27,322 nucleotides of DNA. Origin: Phaeoceros laevis. Its lineage: Eukaryota; Anthocerotophyta; Anthocerotopsida; Notothyladales. Position numbers and translations under genes: made by a program. The stretch is taken from NCBI GenBank assembly GCA_049999765.1, contig JBNGIQ010009434.1, positions 271,508-298,829 of the forward strand, given 5' to 3'. Positions 1 to 9,369 of the stretch are shown here, piece by piece. Each line of letters opens with the position of its first letter. Position 1 is the stretch's first letter. Below the pieces are notes generated by a model. The model was not told where the DNA came from. It made no database searches and saw only the letters and a program-made list of their open reading frames with translations.

Positions 1-1
1 T

Positions 2-748
2 GATGGAAATCCATACTCCGACGCGTTCCTCAGGGATGTAGCTACCAACTTCATTATCGCTGGTAGGGACACCTCCGCAGTGGCCATGACGTGGTTTTTC
101 TGGCTTCTCAGCAGACACCCTGAAGTGGAAAACAGGATTCTGGAGGAACTTGCTGCCCTCCTACACAACCGCATGAAGCAATCTTCAGGTACATGCACTG
201 AGTCTATCAGCGGCACAATTGGGAAGGAACTGCTGGTGGAGCCTTTTACTTTTGACGAGCTGAAACAAATGCAGTACCTCCATGCTGCTCTTTCGGAGTC
301 TCTCCGACTTTACCCCTCTGTTCCAGTTGACACCAAGTATGCTGCTGAAGATGACACGTTACCTGACGGCACAAAAATCACGAAGGGCTCAAGGGTCGTC
401 TACGCTATTTACAGCATGGCAAGGATGCCCTCTATTTGGGGCCCTGACTGCCTTGAGTTCAAACCAGAAAGGTGGCTCAAAAATGGAATCTACACTCATG
501 AGAGCCCTTTCAAGTTTGCAGCATTCAATGCCGGACCTAGGCTGTGCCTTGGCAAAGAGCTGGGATACTTACAGATGAAAGCCGTTTCTTCAGCCGTGCT
601 GTCAAATTTTAAAGTAGCAGTAGATCCTCATCACCCGATAGAATACAGGGTTTCTCTTACTCTATTCTTGAAGCATGGTTTGAAGGTGAGATTACGCAGG
701 CGGTCCCCAGAGGAGTTGGGAAAGCTACTAGGGCTCCAGAGCTTTTGA
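2..748 (+). CDS. Cytochrome P450, CYP86-type fatty-acid hydroxylase, 3' part only
   Basis: The reading frame is open from base 2, so this is the C-terminal about 248 residues of a gene that starts left of the window. Three P450 landmarks are visible in order: the I-helix oxygen-binding motif AGRDTS at 59-76, the K-helix ExxR (ESLR) at 296-307, and the heme loop FNAGPRLCLG at 524-553 with the heme-ligating Cys codon at 545-547. The wording around the PERF region (FKPERWL) and after the heme loop (KxLxYLQMK) matches what I recall of the CYP86 clan. Those are ER-anchored enzymes that omega-hydroxylate fatty acids for cutin and suberin. No intron interrupts the visible part. CYP86A versus CYP86B, or another CYP86-clan family such as CYP94 or CYP704, cannot be settled without the N-terminal half. 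Confidence 0.93.
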   Translation, partial: DGNPYSDAFLRDVATNFIIAGRDTSAVAMTWFFWLLSRHPEVENRILEELAALLHNRMKQSSGTCTESISGTIGKELLVEPFTFDELKQMQYLHAALSESLRLYPSVPVDTKYAAEDDTLPDGTKITKGSRVVYAIYSMARMPSIWGPDCLEFKPERWLKNGIYTHESPFKFAAFNAGPRLCLGKELGYLQMKAVSSAVLSNFKVAVDPHHPIEYRVSLTLFLKHGLKVRLRRRSPEELGKLLGLQSF

Positions 749-1508
749 ATGGGTCCACTAGCCTGGGGCATTCTGCTGGGATCGAGCCCCTGAATGACTG
801 TGTGCAATGAGTAATAAGCAAGTCATGTGTTGCAATCCGATGTACATACACATCATATGATCAGACGTAGGACAATTGAACGAAGATGTATCATGTATGG
901 CAGAGGTGGCAGCCTAATTGTCAACACGTTCAATTCAAGAGTCGGTGAACCCCAAGCGGTTCCAGCCCGCGACTGTGATCCTTGCGGGACCGAACTCATG
1001 GCCAAGACCTGTTCGTTACTACTAGATCCTAGATCAGCAGCCTAGCCACTACTAGATCAGCAGCCTTGCACGCTACTACATGATTAGCAATGTTATATAA
1101 AAAAATTAAAAAGAACCTACTCCCCCCTTTTTCACGTTTTGGGGAAAAAAATGAAATGTATAAAATGAATGGTTACACGTAGAAACGGATGGTGCGTTTC
1201 TCATGCATGCATCTTTGGTTTAAACGTCTGGTAGCTCGCATTAGGGGAGCGTTGTACGTCTGGTATTCGGCGTCGCTTCGCTCCACGACGGACGAGTGCC
1301 AATTGTAAAGCGTGAAGTTCTGGACGTGGCTGCGGCCGATGGCTGCGCGGCCGCGTTTCAGAGTAGCCCTCAAATTGCGTGGGCGGCGATTGACGTAGAT
1401 GTGATCATGTATGTGAAACCACTCGCCCCACCCTTGGGATGACGCTCTTAAAAAGACCGGGTATCCACGTCACGCCATGTCACGCTCCCAAGCTTCGTTT
1501 GGTCAAAT
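749..1508. other. Intergenic space between convergent CYP86 and PPR genes
   Basis: No gene is supported here. It should hold the two 3' UTRs. A short imperfect direct duplication lies at about 1016-1070, where ACTACTAGATC and AGATCAGCAGCCT occur twice. An A/T-rich run follows at about 1095-1160. A short open frame on the minus strand at 1173-1373 has no recognisable features. Confidence 0.6.
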
Positions 1509-4500
1509 TCAAGTGATGTAATGTGGTACCTTGAGATCCAAGTTTACCTTGCCTAGCAAGTCATAGAGCTGCTTTTGCTGAGAATGCTTGCGGTCTTCAA
1601 CCATAAAGCTGTGTGTTGCATGGTCATCCTGGATCCAACTGTGGCCTGGCGTTTTGGATGCCTCTGCTGTTCCTCTCAACGCCTTCACCTCCTCGGCAAG
1701 GTCCCCAAGCCCTGCGTCGGCATATAGGTTTGCCAACAACACATATGGAGCAGCGTTTGTAGGTTCTAGAGACACGGCTTGATCAAAGGCATGTTTTCCG
1801 AGGGCCACCTTGCGATGCTTCCTACATGCTCCCAGCAAGCACAACCATATGGCCATATCAGGTTTCATTGGCATGGTGGACAACAAGCGTTGCAACATTT
1901 TGAAATGCCCTGCCCGTCCGAGGAGGTCCACCATACTGACGTAATGCTCAATTCCTGGAGCTATGCTGTAATCTCTGCTCATGGACTCGAAGTACTCAAC
2001 GCCCCTGTCCACGAGGCCGGCATGACTGCATGCAGAAAGTAGTGACAGAAATGTCACGCCGTTGGGTCTCACACCTGCCTCCTGCATTCTCTCATAGCAC
2101 TGTAGGCAGGCCACTGTGTCTCCTTGCCGGGCGTAACCAGCAACGAGAGCAGTCCAGGATACGACATCAGGATGAGGTAGGGCATCAAACACAGTCTGGG
2201 CATCTACCATGCTGGAACATCTTCCATATGCGTGAATTAGGCTACTTCCCAAAAGCGTGCTCACGTGACTCTCCCTCGACACAAGACCATCATGAATCTG
2301 CCTGAGAACAGCCAAGCTCCCAGTGTTGCTGCATGCTTGCAAGATGCAGGAAAGCGTGATCTCATCTGGACTTGCAGATTCTTCTTGCATTTGTCTGTAC
2401 AGCTGTAACGCCTTCTCTCCTTCGCCCTGCTGAGCGTACGCAGTGAGCATTGCATTCCATGACACAACATCTCGCTTAGAGAGACCATCAAAAACCCTCT
2501 GTGCATCTAGGATTCTTCCGCACTTCCCATACATACTGATGAGGGTGCTTGCAACAAAAGCATCTGAGTCGTATCCCTTCTTCTCGGCAGAAGCATGTAT
2601 TGCCACCCCCCAAGCCAGAGACCTCATTTTGGAGCCTCGTGCACCAGTCACAGCATCTAGTTCCTTCTCTGCAAGAATGCCACATGCTTGAAGGGCACTC
2701 ACGCAAGTTCTAGCATCTGGACTAACACCCTCCTCCTGCATTTGTTTGTACAGCTGGAAAGCGTCCTGTGCCTGATCCTGGGCAACGTAGGCTGAAAGCA
2801 TGGCATTCCATGAAACCACGTTTCGCTCAGACAGTCCATTGAACACATTCTGTGCATCCAGAATGCTTCCACACTTCCCATACATGTTGACAAGGGTGTT
2901 ACTAAGAAAGATATCTGTACTGTAGCCCTTCCTACAAGCATCATCATGTACTGCCCTCCCCTTCTCCAAAGACTTGACTTTTGTCAAACGCCCGTCAACC
3001 ATGGCATGTTCCTCCTTCTCGGCAAGCATGCCGCATGCTTGAACAATGGTCACGAACGTCCGCACATCTGGACTCATTCCTTCCTGTTGCATTAGTCTGT
3101 ACAGCTGTAAAGGCTTCTCTGCTTCGCCCTGCTCAACATAAGCCGCGAGCAATGCATTCCACGACACTACGTTTCGGCCACACAACTTATCAAACACGGT
3201 CTGGGCATCCACAATGCTGCCACACTTTCCATACATACTAATGAGAGTGCTGCCAACAAAAACATCAGTTTTACAGCTTTGGTTTTGCACATCATCGTGG
3301 ATTGCCTTCCCTTGTCTCAACAACTGCTCTGTGATATGGCGAGCATCAACACTATCCTTCTCCTTCTCTGCTAGCATGCCACAAGCTTGGAGCGCACTTA
3401 CAAATGTCCAAGCATCTGGATCCACACCGTCTCTCCGCATTTGCTCATAGAGCTGTAACACTTTCCCTGGTTGACCCTCCTCGACATATGCTGCAAGCAT
3501 CACATTCCATAACACTAAGTTTCGTTCAGACAGCCCAATAAAAACATCCCATGCGTCCCTCATTCTTCCAAGCTTCCTATACATAGTAACAAGGGCGCTA
3601 CCAACAAAGAGATCAGAGACATGACCTCTCCTTCGAGCATCAGCATGTATTGCCTCCCCCATTGCTGAATATGTAACTATAGCGTTCGGTTCCTTCTCTG
3701 CAAGCATCCCACATGCTTGCAGTAAACTCACACAAGTCCGAGCATCTGGACTCACTCCCCTCTCCTGCATTTTTTCATAAAGTTGAAGAGCAGTGCTTGC
3801 CTGACCCTGTTCAACATGTGCCCAGAGCATCGCATTCCATGACACCACATTATGATTGGATAGACCTTGAAACACACTCCTTGCATCCTCAATGCTCCCA
3901 CACTTCCCATACATACTGATGAGGGTGCTAACAACAAAGCCATCTGAATCAAAACCCATAACCCAAGCATCAGCATGTATTGCCTTCCCCTTTCCTAGAG
4001 ACTTGAATCTGCTACTTTGCCCAACGTCCCCACCTTCAGCATTGTCTGCAAGCACCCCACATGCTTGCAGAGCACTCACACAAGTCCAGACATCTGGACT
4101 AACAACTGATTCACGCATATGTTCATATAGCTGCAAGGTCTTTGCTGCTTGGCCCTGCTGGCCATACGCTATGAGCATTGCTTTCCATGAAACCTTATCA
4201 CGCTGGGACAACCTATCAAACACATATTGCGCATCCACAATGCTCCCACACTTTTTATACATACTGACGAGGGTGTTACCAACGAAGACATCTGATTCAT
4301 AGCGTTTCCTTTGGGCATCAGCATGATATGCCTTCCCAAGTGCTAGAGCTTTTGCTTTCATGGAGTGACCATCAACTATAACATCAACTTCCATCTCTGC
4401 AAGCAAGCCACATGCTTGGACTGCACTCACAAAGGTTAGGACATCTGGACTCGCACCTTCCTCCAGCATTTTCTGGTACAGTTGCAAAGCCTTGTTTGCT

Positions 4501-6131
4501 TGACCCTGCTCCACAAGCGCCCCAAGCATTGCATTCCATGAGACTACATTGCGTTCACGCAGTTGATCAAACACAAGACATGCATCCAGACTGCTGCCGC
4601 ATTTCCCGTACATACTAATGAGAGTGTTACCAACAAAAACATGTGTGTCATAGCCTTTCGTTCGAGCCTCAACATGTATTGACCTCCCTGTTTGCCAGTA
4701 AACTTCTTTAGCCCACTGCAGATTGTCATTATCGCCCTTCTCAGCAAGCATGCCACATGCCTGGAATATACTAATAAAGGTTCGTTCATTTGGATCCACA
4801 GATTCCTCTCGCATCTGTTCATACAGTTGCAACGCATTGCCACTTTGCCCCTGCTGGACATAAGCTGCTAGCATGGCATTCCACGACACAGCACTTGGCT
4901 CTGAAATCCCATCAAACACATTCTCTGCATCCTCAATGCTGCCGCACCTCCCATACATTTTAATGAGGGTATTACGAACAAAGACATTTGACTCATGGCC
5001 TTTTCTCTGAGCATCAGCATGTATTAAGCGTCCTGCTTCCAGAGAGCTTCTTCTGGAACATCCCAAGTCATTCACAGAAGCACATTCTTTCTCCCCAAGC
5101 ATGCCACATGCCTGGAGTGTGCTAACAAAGGTCCGCGCATTTGGACTCAACTCTTCCTCACACATTTGCTTATAGAGCTGTAAAGTCTTCTCTGGTTCGC
5201 CTTGTTGCACATATGCTGATAGCATAGCATTCCATGATACAACATCCCTGTCAGGCAATCCATCAAACACATTCCGTGCGTCCACAATGCTCCCACACTT
5301 CCCGTACATACTAACCAGAGTGTTACCAACAACCAGATCTCTGTCATAGCCCTTCCTCCAGGCCGCCGCATGAACTGCCCTCCCCTTCTTAAGGGGCTTT
5401 TGATCTTTGAACTGTCCACTTCGAATACCATCTTCTTTCTCTGCAAGCATGCCACATGCTTGGAGCACATTCAGAAAAGTTACTTTGTTTGGACTCACTC
5501 CTTCTTGCTGCATCTGATCGTACAGTTGCAAAGTCTTCTCGGCTTGGCCCTGCTGGAAATATGCTGCGAGCATCACAGTCCAGGATACCACATTCCGCTG
5601 GGGCATCTTATCAAATACGTCTTGAGCATCCACTACGCTCCCACACCTTCCGTACATATCCACCAGGCACGTACCCACAAACACATCATTTTCGCAGCTG
5701 TACTTCACAACTTGGGCATGAATGCGCTTGCCCTCTTCCAGATCGGCTAGACTGGCACATGCTTTGAGTAGGCTCACAAAGGTGTATGTATTAGGTTGGA
5801 CACCTTTCTCTTGCATCCACTGGTAGAGGCTCAGTGATTCCTGCCATTGTCCAATTGAATTGTATCCAGACATTAAGGATGTCCATGTAAAAGCACTCTG
5901 GTTTGGCAATCTTTGAAACACTTGAAGTGCATCTCGTAGGGCACCGCATTTGGCAAATGTGCTTACGACAGATTCACCAATCGTCGGTTCAAACCCATGT
6001 TTGGATAAATGAGCATGCACTTGCTTTGCTTGCGTCAAAGATTTTCTTTCCGCACACGCCTTCAAGAGAGACCTGTACACATTCAGGGAAGGAACAATTC
6101 CCTGCTGATCCATGCGCAACAGGATGTTCAT
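1509..6131 (-). CDS. Giant PLS-class pentatricopeptide repeat (PPR) protein, E type, intron-less
   Basis: The uninterrupted 1540-residue frame is built of PPR motifs in P-L-S triplets. Twelve P motifs carry the signature VVSWNAMLxAY, and the S motifs carry LVSMYGKCGSIxDA. The C-terminus has E1 and E2 motifs (from about AIWLCLLGACRKH), a PG-box start GHSWIQ, and then stops within about 40 residues. The DYW deaminase zinc-binding HxE and CxxC residues are therefore absent. Proteins of this family bind single-stranded RNA in mitochondria or plastids; PLS-E members usually guide C-to-U editing, with the deaminase supplied by a partner. Nine L motifs carry an insertion of about 11-18 residues after a repeated ACGMLAEKE-like phrase. 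The ATG at 6131 is the first Met of the frame, but the protein begins almost directly in repeats with no transit peptide. A basic in-frame stretch (6144-6410) sits upstream behind one TGA. Confidence 0.95.
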   Translation of the reverse strand: MNILLRMDQQGIVPSLNVYRSLLKACAERKSLTQAKQVHAHLSKHGFEPTIGESVVSTFAKCGALRDALQVFQRLPNQSAFTWTSLMSGYNSIGQWQESLSLYQWMQEKGVQPNTYTFVSLLKACASLADLEEGKRIHAQVVKYSCENDVFVGTCLVDMYGRCGSVVDAQDVFDKMPQRNVVSWTVMLAAYFQQGQAEKTLQLYDQMQQEGVSPNKVTFLNVLQACGMLAEKEDGIRSGQFKDQKPLKKGRAVHAAAWRKGYDRDLVVGNTLVSMYGKCGSIVDARNVFDGLPDRDVVSWNAMLSAYVQQGEPEKTLQLYKQMCEEELSPNARTFVSTLQACGMLGEKECASVNDLGCSRRSSLEAGRLIHADAQRKGHESNVFVRNTLIKMYGRCGSIEDAENVFDGISEPSAVSWNAMLAAYVQQGQSGNALQLYEQMREESVDPNERTFISIFQACGMLAEKGDNDNLQWAKEVYWQTGRSIHVEARTKGYDTHVFVGNTLISMYGKCGSSLDACLVFDQLRERNVVSWNAMLGALVEQGQANKALQLYQKMLEEGASPDVLTFVSAVQACGLLAEMEVDVIVDGHSMKAKALALGKAYHADAQRKRYESDVFVGNTLVSMYKKCGSIVDAQYVFDRLSQRDKVSWKAMLIAYGQQGQAAKTLQLYEHMRESVVSPDVWTCVSALQACGVLADNAEGGDVGQSSRFKSLGKGKAIHADAWVMGFDSDGFVVSTLISMYGKCGSIEDARSVFQGLSNHNVVSWNAMLWAHVEQGQASTALQLYEKMQERGVSPDARTCVSLLQACGMLAEKEPNAIVTYSAMGEAIHADARRRGHVSDLFVGSALVTMYRKLGRMRDAWDVFIGLSERNLVLWNVMLAAYVEEGQPGKVLQLYEQMRRDGVDPDAWTFVSALQACGMLAEKEKDSVDARHITEQLLRQGKAIHDDVQNQSCKTDVFVGSTLISMYGKCGSIVDAQTVFDKLCGRNVVSWNALLAAYVEQGEAEKPLQLYRLMQQEGMSPDVRTFVTIVQACGMLAEKEEHAMVDGRLTKVKSLEKGRAVHDDACRKGYSTDIFLSNTLVNMYGKCGSILDAQNVFNGLSERNVVSWNAMLSAYVAQDQAQDAFQLYKQMQEEGVSPDARTCVSALQACGILAEKELDAVTGARGSKMRSLAWGVAIHASAEKKGYDSDAFVASTLISMYGKCGRILDAQRVFDGLSKRDVVSWNAMLTAYAQQGEGEKALQLYRQMQEESASPDEITLSCILQACSNTGSLAVLRQIHDGLVSRESHVSTLLGSSLIHAYGRCSSMVDAQTVFDALPHPDVVSWTALVAGYARQGDTVACLQCYERMQEAGVRPNGVTFLSLLSACSHAGLVDRGVEYFESMSRDYSIAPGIEHYVSMVDLLGRAGHFKMLQRLLSTMPMKPDMAIWLCLLGACRKHRKVALGKHAFDQAVSLEPTNAAPYVLLANLYADAGLGDLAEEVKALRGTAEASKTPGHSWIQDDHATHSFMVEDRKHSQQKQLYDLLGKVNLDLKVPHYIT

Positions 6132-6143
6132 CGCAGGAAATAC

Positions 6144-6410
6144 TCAAAGGCATCTACATACCGTCCACCCACGATTCCCAAAGATCTGGCTCCGGTGCCT
6201 GGTCCAACTGACTTTGGTTGGGCATAGAGAGGCCACTTCTTTCCACATCTGCATGAGCCGAGGATTCAAAGGGGCTGCACGCCTAGGCGGTTCTGCTGAA
6301 CCTCGCATACGTCTCCGAGATTCTTTGGGTGCCGCTCTCGACACCCATTTCTTTCTGACCTTAGGACAGCTGACCACCCTCCCACCAAGGAGGCTCCTCA
6401 AGGCCGACAT
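6144..6410 (-). other. Basic leader-like open frame in phase with the PPR gene, separated by one TGA
   Basis: Reading leftward from the ATG at 6410, an 88-codon frame runs in the same phase as the PPR gene and ends at a TGA (6146-6144) only four codons before the PPR start. It is rich in Arg, Lys and Ser with very few acidic residues, as organelle transit peptides are. A good 5' splice consensus (G|GTATGT, donor bases 6161-6160) lies just upstream of the stop, so a short intron could remove it, although the next suitable acceptor would make a very short intron. Alternatives are a 5' UTR open frame or a recently broken N-terminus. Confidence 0.4.
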
Positions 6411-6689
6411 CGTCTAGAACTAGATAGCACCGTGCATTATGTGACCTATGTGTGCAGGAAACGGGGCGTTGAAAAAGGCGGAGGAAAGAATATCTGATTG
6501 TACCAGCCCCTGTGGCTAGAGAGTCCAAATACAAGTCCAATTCATGGATCGGCCTTCCTCAGTGCGGAGTTTTGGCTGTCTTGTGGAAACTTCCCTGTTG
6601 TAGTACGTCCATGCCATTCAGCTGCATACAGCTCCTGCAGGTATCACACTATCACACCTTAGTCCAGAGCCCAGAGCCCAGTGGAAAAG

Positions 6690-6903
6690 ACATCGTCCTT
6701 CCAACAAATTGTTCATAATCAAGGGAAAGTGTTCGTTTCGAGGCGAAACCTGCAAACAAGCAGTTGGCTGCAGGGGAATGCCCGGAAGGGCGGACAGACA
6801 GCGCCCTTCCAAAAAATTGTCCATAATCAAGGAGATGTGTTCGTTCCAACAGTCCGACTTTTCCGATGCCAAACCTGAAAACGAACAGTTGGCTGTGGAA
6901 AGC
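6690..6903 (+). repeat. Two imperfect direct copies, period about 108 bp
   Basis: The segment starting near 6697 (CCTTCCAACAAATTGTTCAT) recurs from 6805 (CCTTCCAAAAAATTGTCCAT). Later shared words are ATAATCAAGG, TGTTCGTT and CAGTTGGCTG. The copies are diverged and carry small indels, so the duplication is not recent. It lies directly upstream of the PsbP-like relic and shows no coding features. The rest of 6411-6942 holds nothing I can support. Confidence 0.7.
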
Positions 6904-7089
6904 ACAGCACGCGCTTAGGTCGTGATACTGTAGCACTTCACGTTGATGCAAAAGCCGGCCAAAAGCCGTGGGTTTCACCTTCTCGTACACCACAGCTCGT
7001 GCGAATGCAGTCGACTGGGGTCATCCCCTTCTGCGCCTGTCATTTACGATGTCTCGCTTGGCCTGAGTCGCCTGACTCCTGCCCCAACT

Positions 7090-7639
7090 AGTGCCTCTAA
7101 AGTGTTACCAGCCAAATCGATGGCTGCTGGTCTGCAGGGCGGCACGGTGACAACGACATACCCCCGGCAGGATGCCAAGTCTGGTGGTCACTGCGTGGGC
7201 TGGATACCCATTACTCCCTACTCTTTTAAGGTTCCCAACGAAGGCTGGCAAGAGGCCCCAGTCTCCATTGCTGACTTGGGTGGCACTGCGATTGACTTGA
7301 GATTCGCTAGCTCGCAGGCAGGCAACATTAGTGTCATTGTGGCCCCTGTGCTTCGGTTTTCGGACAGCCTTGGAGACAATGCTTCCATTGTGAAGGTCGG
7401 CAGTCTTGAGAAGGTGATAACTGCCTTGGACCGGAGGTGATCGGCAGGAATGTGGAAGGCTTCGTGAAGGACATGGAGGTAAGGGCAGTATTACCCGTAT
7501 GAGCTGGAGAATCCTCATGTGCTTTCAACTTCCACAGCCGCGGGGAACCGGTTCTATTTGGTGAGAGTCTGCAAATGACCGTCGGTGGAAGAAGTTTGCA
7601 CCAGCCTTGAAGCAGATTGTAAATTCGTTCCGGGTGTAG
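7090..7639 (+). pseudogene. PsbP-domain protein relic (thylakoid-lumen PPD family), frameshifted
   Basis: From about 7200 the translation has the PsbP-domain sequence pattern: IPITPYSFKVP, then VSIADLGGTxIDLRF, then VIVAPVLRFSDSLGDNA. The frame breaks near 7428 (one base short of the expected Ala-Phe-Gly-Pro-Glu-Val). It resumes in another frame as GPEVIGRNVEGF, breaks again near 7484, resumes as QYYPYELENPHVL and AAGNRFYLV, and breaks a third time near 7567. It then resumes as RRWKKFAPALKQIVNSFRV and ends at TAG 7637-7639. The domain thus reads to its natural C-terminus across three shifts and without introns, which suggests a decayed retrocopy; a decayed gene that never had introns here is also possible. 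Functional relatives are lumenal proteins linked to photosystem assembly. Which PPD member it came from is not resolved. Confidence 0.8.
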
Positions 7640-8214
7640 TCGGTGTAGTGCAGCATGTGCACAGCATGGAGGAGACTGTTTTCAGAAGGAGAAACAGAAT
7701 CAGGTCAAGAGACTTTTCTTATTGATCATACCGAATGGAAACCGATGTACCCGACCGTTTGCATCTTCAAACTTGAAATCCAACGAAGTGGAGATGTCAC
7801 GTACAGTTTGCCCTGGATAAATGATACATGGGTAAATGATGCAGGTCCAAATCCGGTCATCCTAAATTAACACATTCACGTGGAGGGAAAGCACGAAGGA
7901 GTGGCAAACGGTTCGCGCGTGCATGCGCGATACTTTGACCAATTACACGTACGTACGCGTCAACAGTTAAGTACTACCAGTTGCTCGGCGGTCCTTCTTG
8001 TCGATTGTCGATCTTTGCCCAAGGCTGAGCTAGAAAACTTGCCAATTTCATCCACTGAAAATTTGAGCCATTTCCTGAGATTGCCCTTCAATTCCTTTGC
8101 AACATTGGCTGATGGACGAGTCATCAGATAACGACAAGCATACATAACAATAATTTGGAGTGATCTAAGGACCTCTTTGCAACATTGGCTGATGGCTCTT
8201 CTTCAACACCGCTC
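7640..8214. other. No supported gene
   Basis: A 71-codon frame at 7655-7870 and an 83-codon frame at 7880-8131 show no family resemblance and are probably chance. A 21-bp exact direct repeat, CTTTGCAACATTGGCTGATG plus one G, occurs at 8095-8115 and 8175-8195, the second copy lying just before the reductase-like fragment. Confidence 0.6.
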
Positions 8215-8360
8215 GGGGTTGTCAAGGCCGATGGCTACCGTCAGGCCAAGGGAGTGACCATCATCGAGGGGACCGTCGCGTCTGGATTTGAAACCGGTGC
8301 GGATGGCAGGGTCAAGACGGTCAAGTTGAAACATGGCCGGGAGCTCGAGCTTCCTGCAGC
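8215..8360 (+). pseudogene. Fragment resembling monodehydroascorbate reductase
   Basis: The frame through 8215-8360 reads GYRQAKGVTIIEGTVASGFE followed by GRVKTVKLKHGRELE. This corresponds to the NAD(P)H-domain segment of monodehydroascorbate reductase, where the typical text is (G)YYxxKGVxIxKGTVAxGFE...VxAVKLKDGRxLEAD. The similarity stops abruptly at ELELPA; the next bases CAG|GTAATT could be an old splice donor. No other exon of the enzyme (FAD or NAD Rossmann motifs) is visible nearby, so this is an isolated exon-sized piece. The assignment rests on recalled family sequence; other FAD-dependent disulphide reductases are less likely. Confidence 0.6.
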
Positions 8361-8370
8361 CAGGTAATTA

Positions 8371-9128
8371 ATCGGCCTGTATGATGTTGGTGTAGGCAAA
8401 TGGAAATTTCGAAAGAGGGCAGAAACAAGAAAAGGGGACCGAAGAAGGCATGAAGGATTCATTAACGGCCTGCTGTCCACCGAATGTCCTAAATTTTGGT
8501 GATTTTCCCGTGTTTACCTCGTGCTCTCAGGTTTGGATCACCAAAACACTCACCAGCGACTTCTAATGTTTGCTAAAGCCTAACATCCTTTACGCATCAC
8601 TTACCAGAGCCTGCGACCTGCACATTTGAGGGCCGGGGCCTGTCACGTTTGAGGCACATACATTTGAGCCCGGGGAAGTCACTACCACAGCCAGATGCCG
8701 AAAGGACCCCTGGGAACTGCAGTGAACATAGTTGGGGTCTACTGAATCCACCTTGTACCCATCCTCTTGTGTGCTTGATAGCATTGAGAGCTTCCTGTAA
8801 TGACAATCCATGCTACCAGGGCTCGAGTTCATTGGAATGACACTCAATGTTACCAGGGCTCGTTGGAACACACTGTTGTCAGGGCAAAACCCGTTTTGAC
8901 AACTTTTCTACAATTCACAATTTCACAAGCTCTTGAAGAGAAGTTTAACACAACTGCTTTACAAAGGGGAAAAGCGTTTCTTTTATGGAACAAGAACAAA
9001 GATCGATTTACACCACTGTTAATACAGCCAGGTTAACAAAGCCTGCCCTGCCCAATGGATTACAGTAGCACCCTACGAGATTCTCAGCTCTGCGGCCTTT
9101 TCTGTAGGGAGGGTCATGCGAGACTGCT
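8371..9128. other. No supported gene
   Basis: Short repeated words occur (ACCAGGGCTCG near 8816 and 8853; CATTTGAG near 8621 and 8660). No coding or RNA feature could be supported. Confidence 0.5.
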
Positions 9129-9368
9129 TCAGTAAAAGTGACGCTGCTGATGATGCAAGCATAAATAAGGATAACAGTGCACCCTGAACAATTGCATTTG
9201 CAAGCAACCATGCTCACATCCTGTGCCTTTGACCACGGGCTTGACGATGTGGTGGTGCTGATGAAGGCTGGAACAATCGTAGAAGTGGCAGCCTGAGGCA
9301 TAGAGGGAACAAAATGCCCACATGAGCACAAAGCCACCAAAGGCACCCATGAACAGAGAGAGCCAGTC
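9129..9368 (-). other. Open frame with a hydrophobic segment just 3' of the EI24 stop
   Basis: In a frame offset from the EI24 reading frame, the minus strand directly after the EI24 stop reads KDWLSLFMGAFGGFVLMWAF, a plausible membrane helix, followed by Cys/His-rich text. It is either 3' UTR, a C-terminal extension reached by alternative splicing, or chance. I do not recognise it. Confidence 0.2.
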
Positions 9369-9369
9369 T

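Noticed and set aside
1173-1373. Minus-strand frame and a tRNA-like GC-rich stretch near 1250-1350
   Set aside because: No cloverleaf with T-loop TTCRANYC could be fitted, and the protein has no recognisable features.
1588-5767. Many plus-strand open frames of 60-140 codons inside the PPR gene
   Set aside because: They are antisense or shifted shadows of the repeated PPR coding sequence. They recur at the same offset in each module and look like nothing known.
7655-8131. Two short plus-strand frames downstream of the PsbP relic
   Set aside because: No family text, no splice context, and composition like non-coding DNA.
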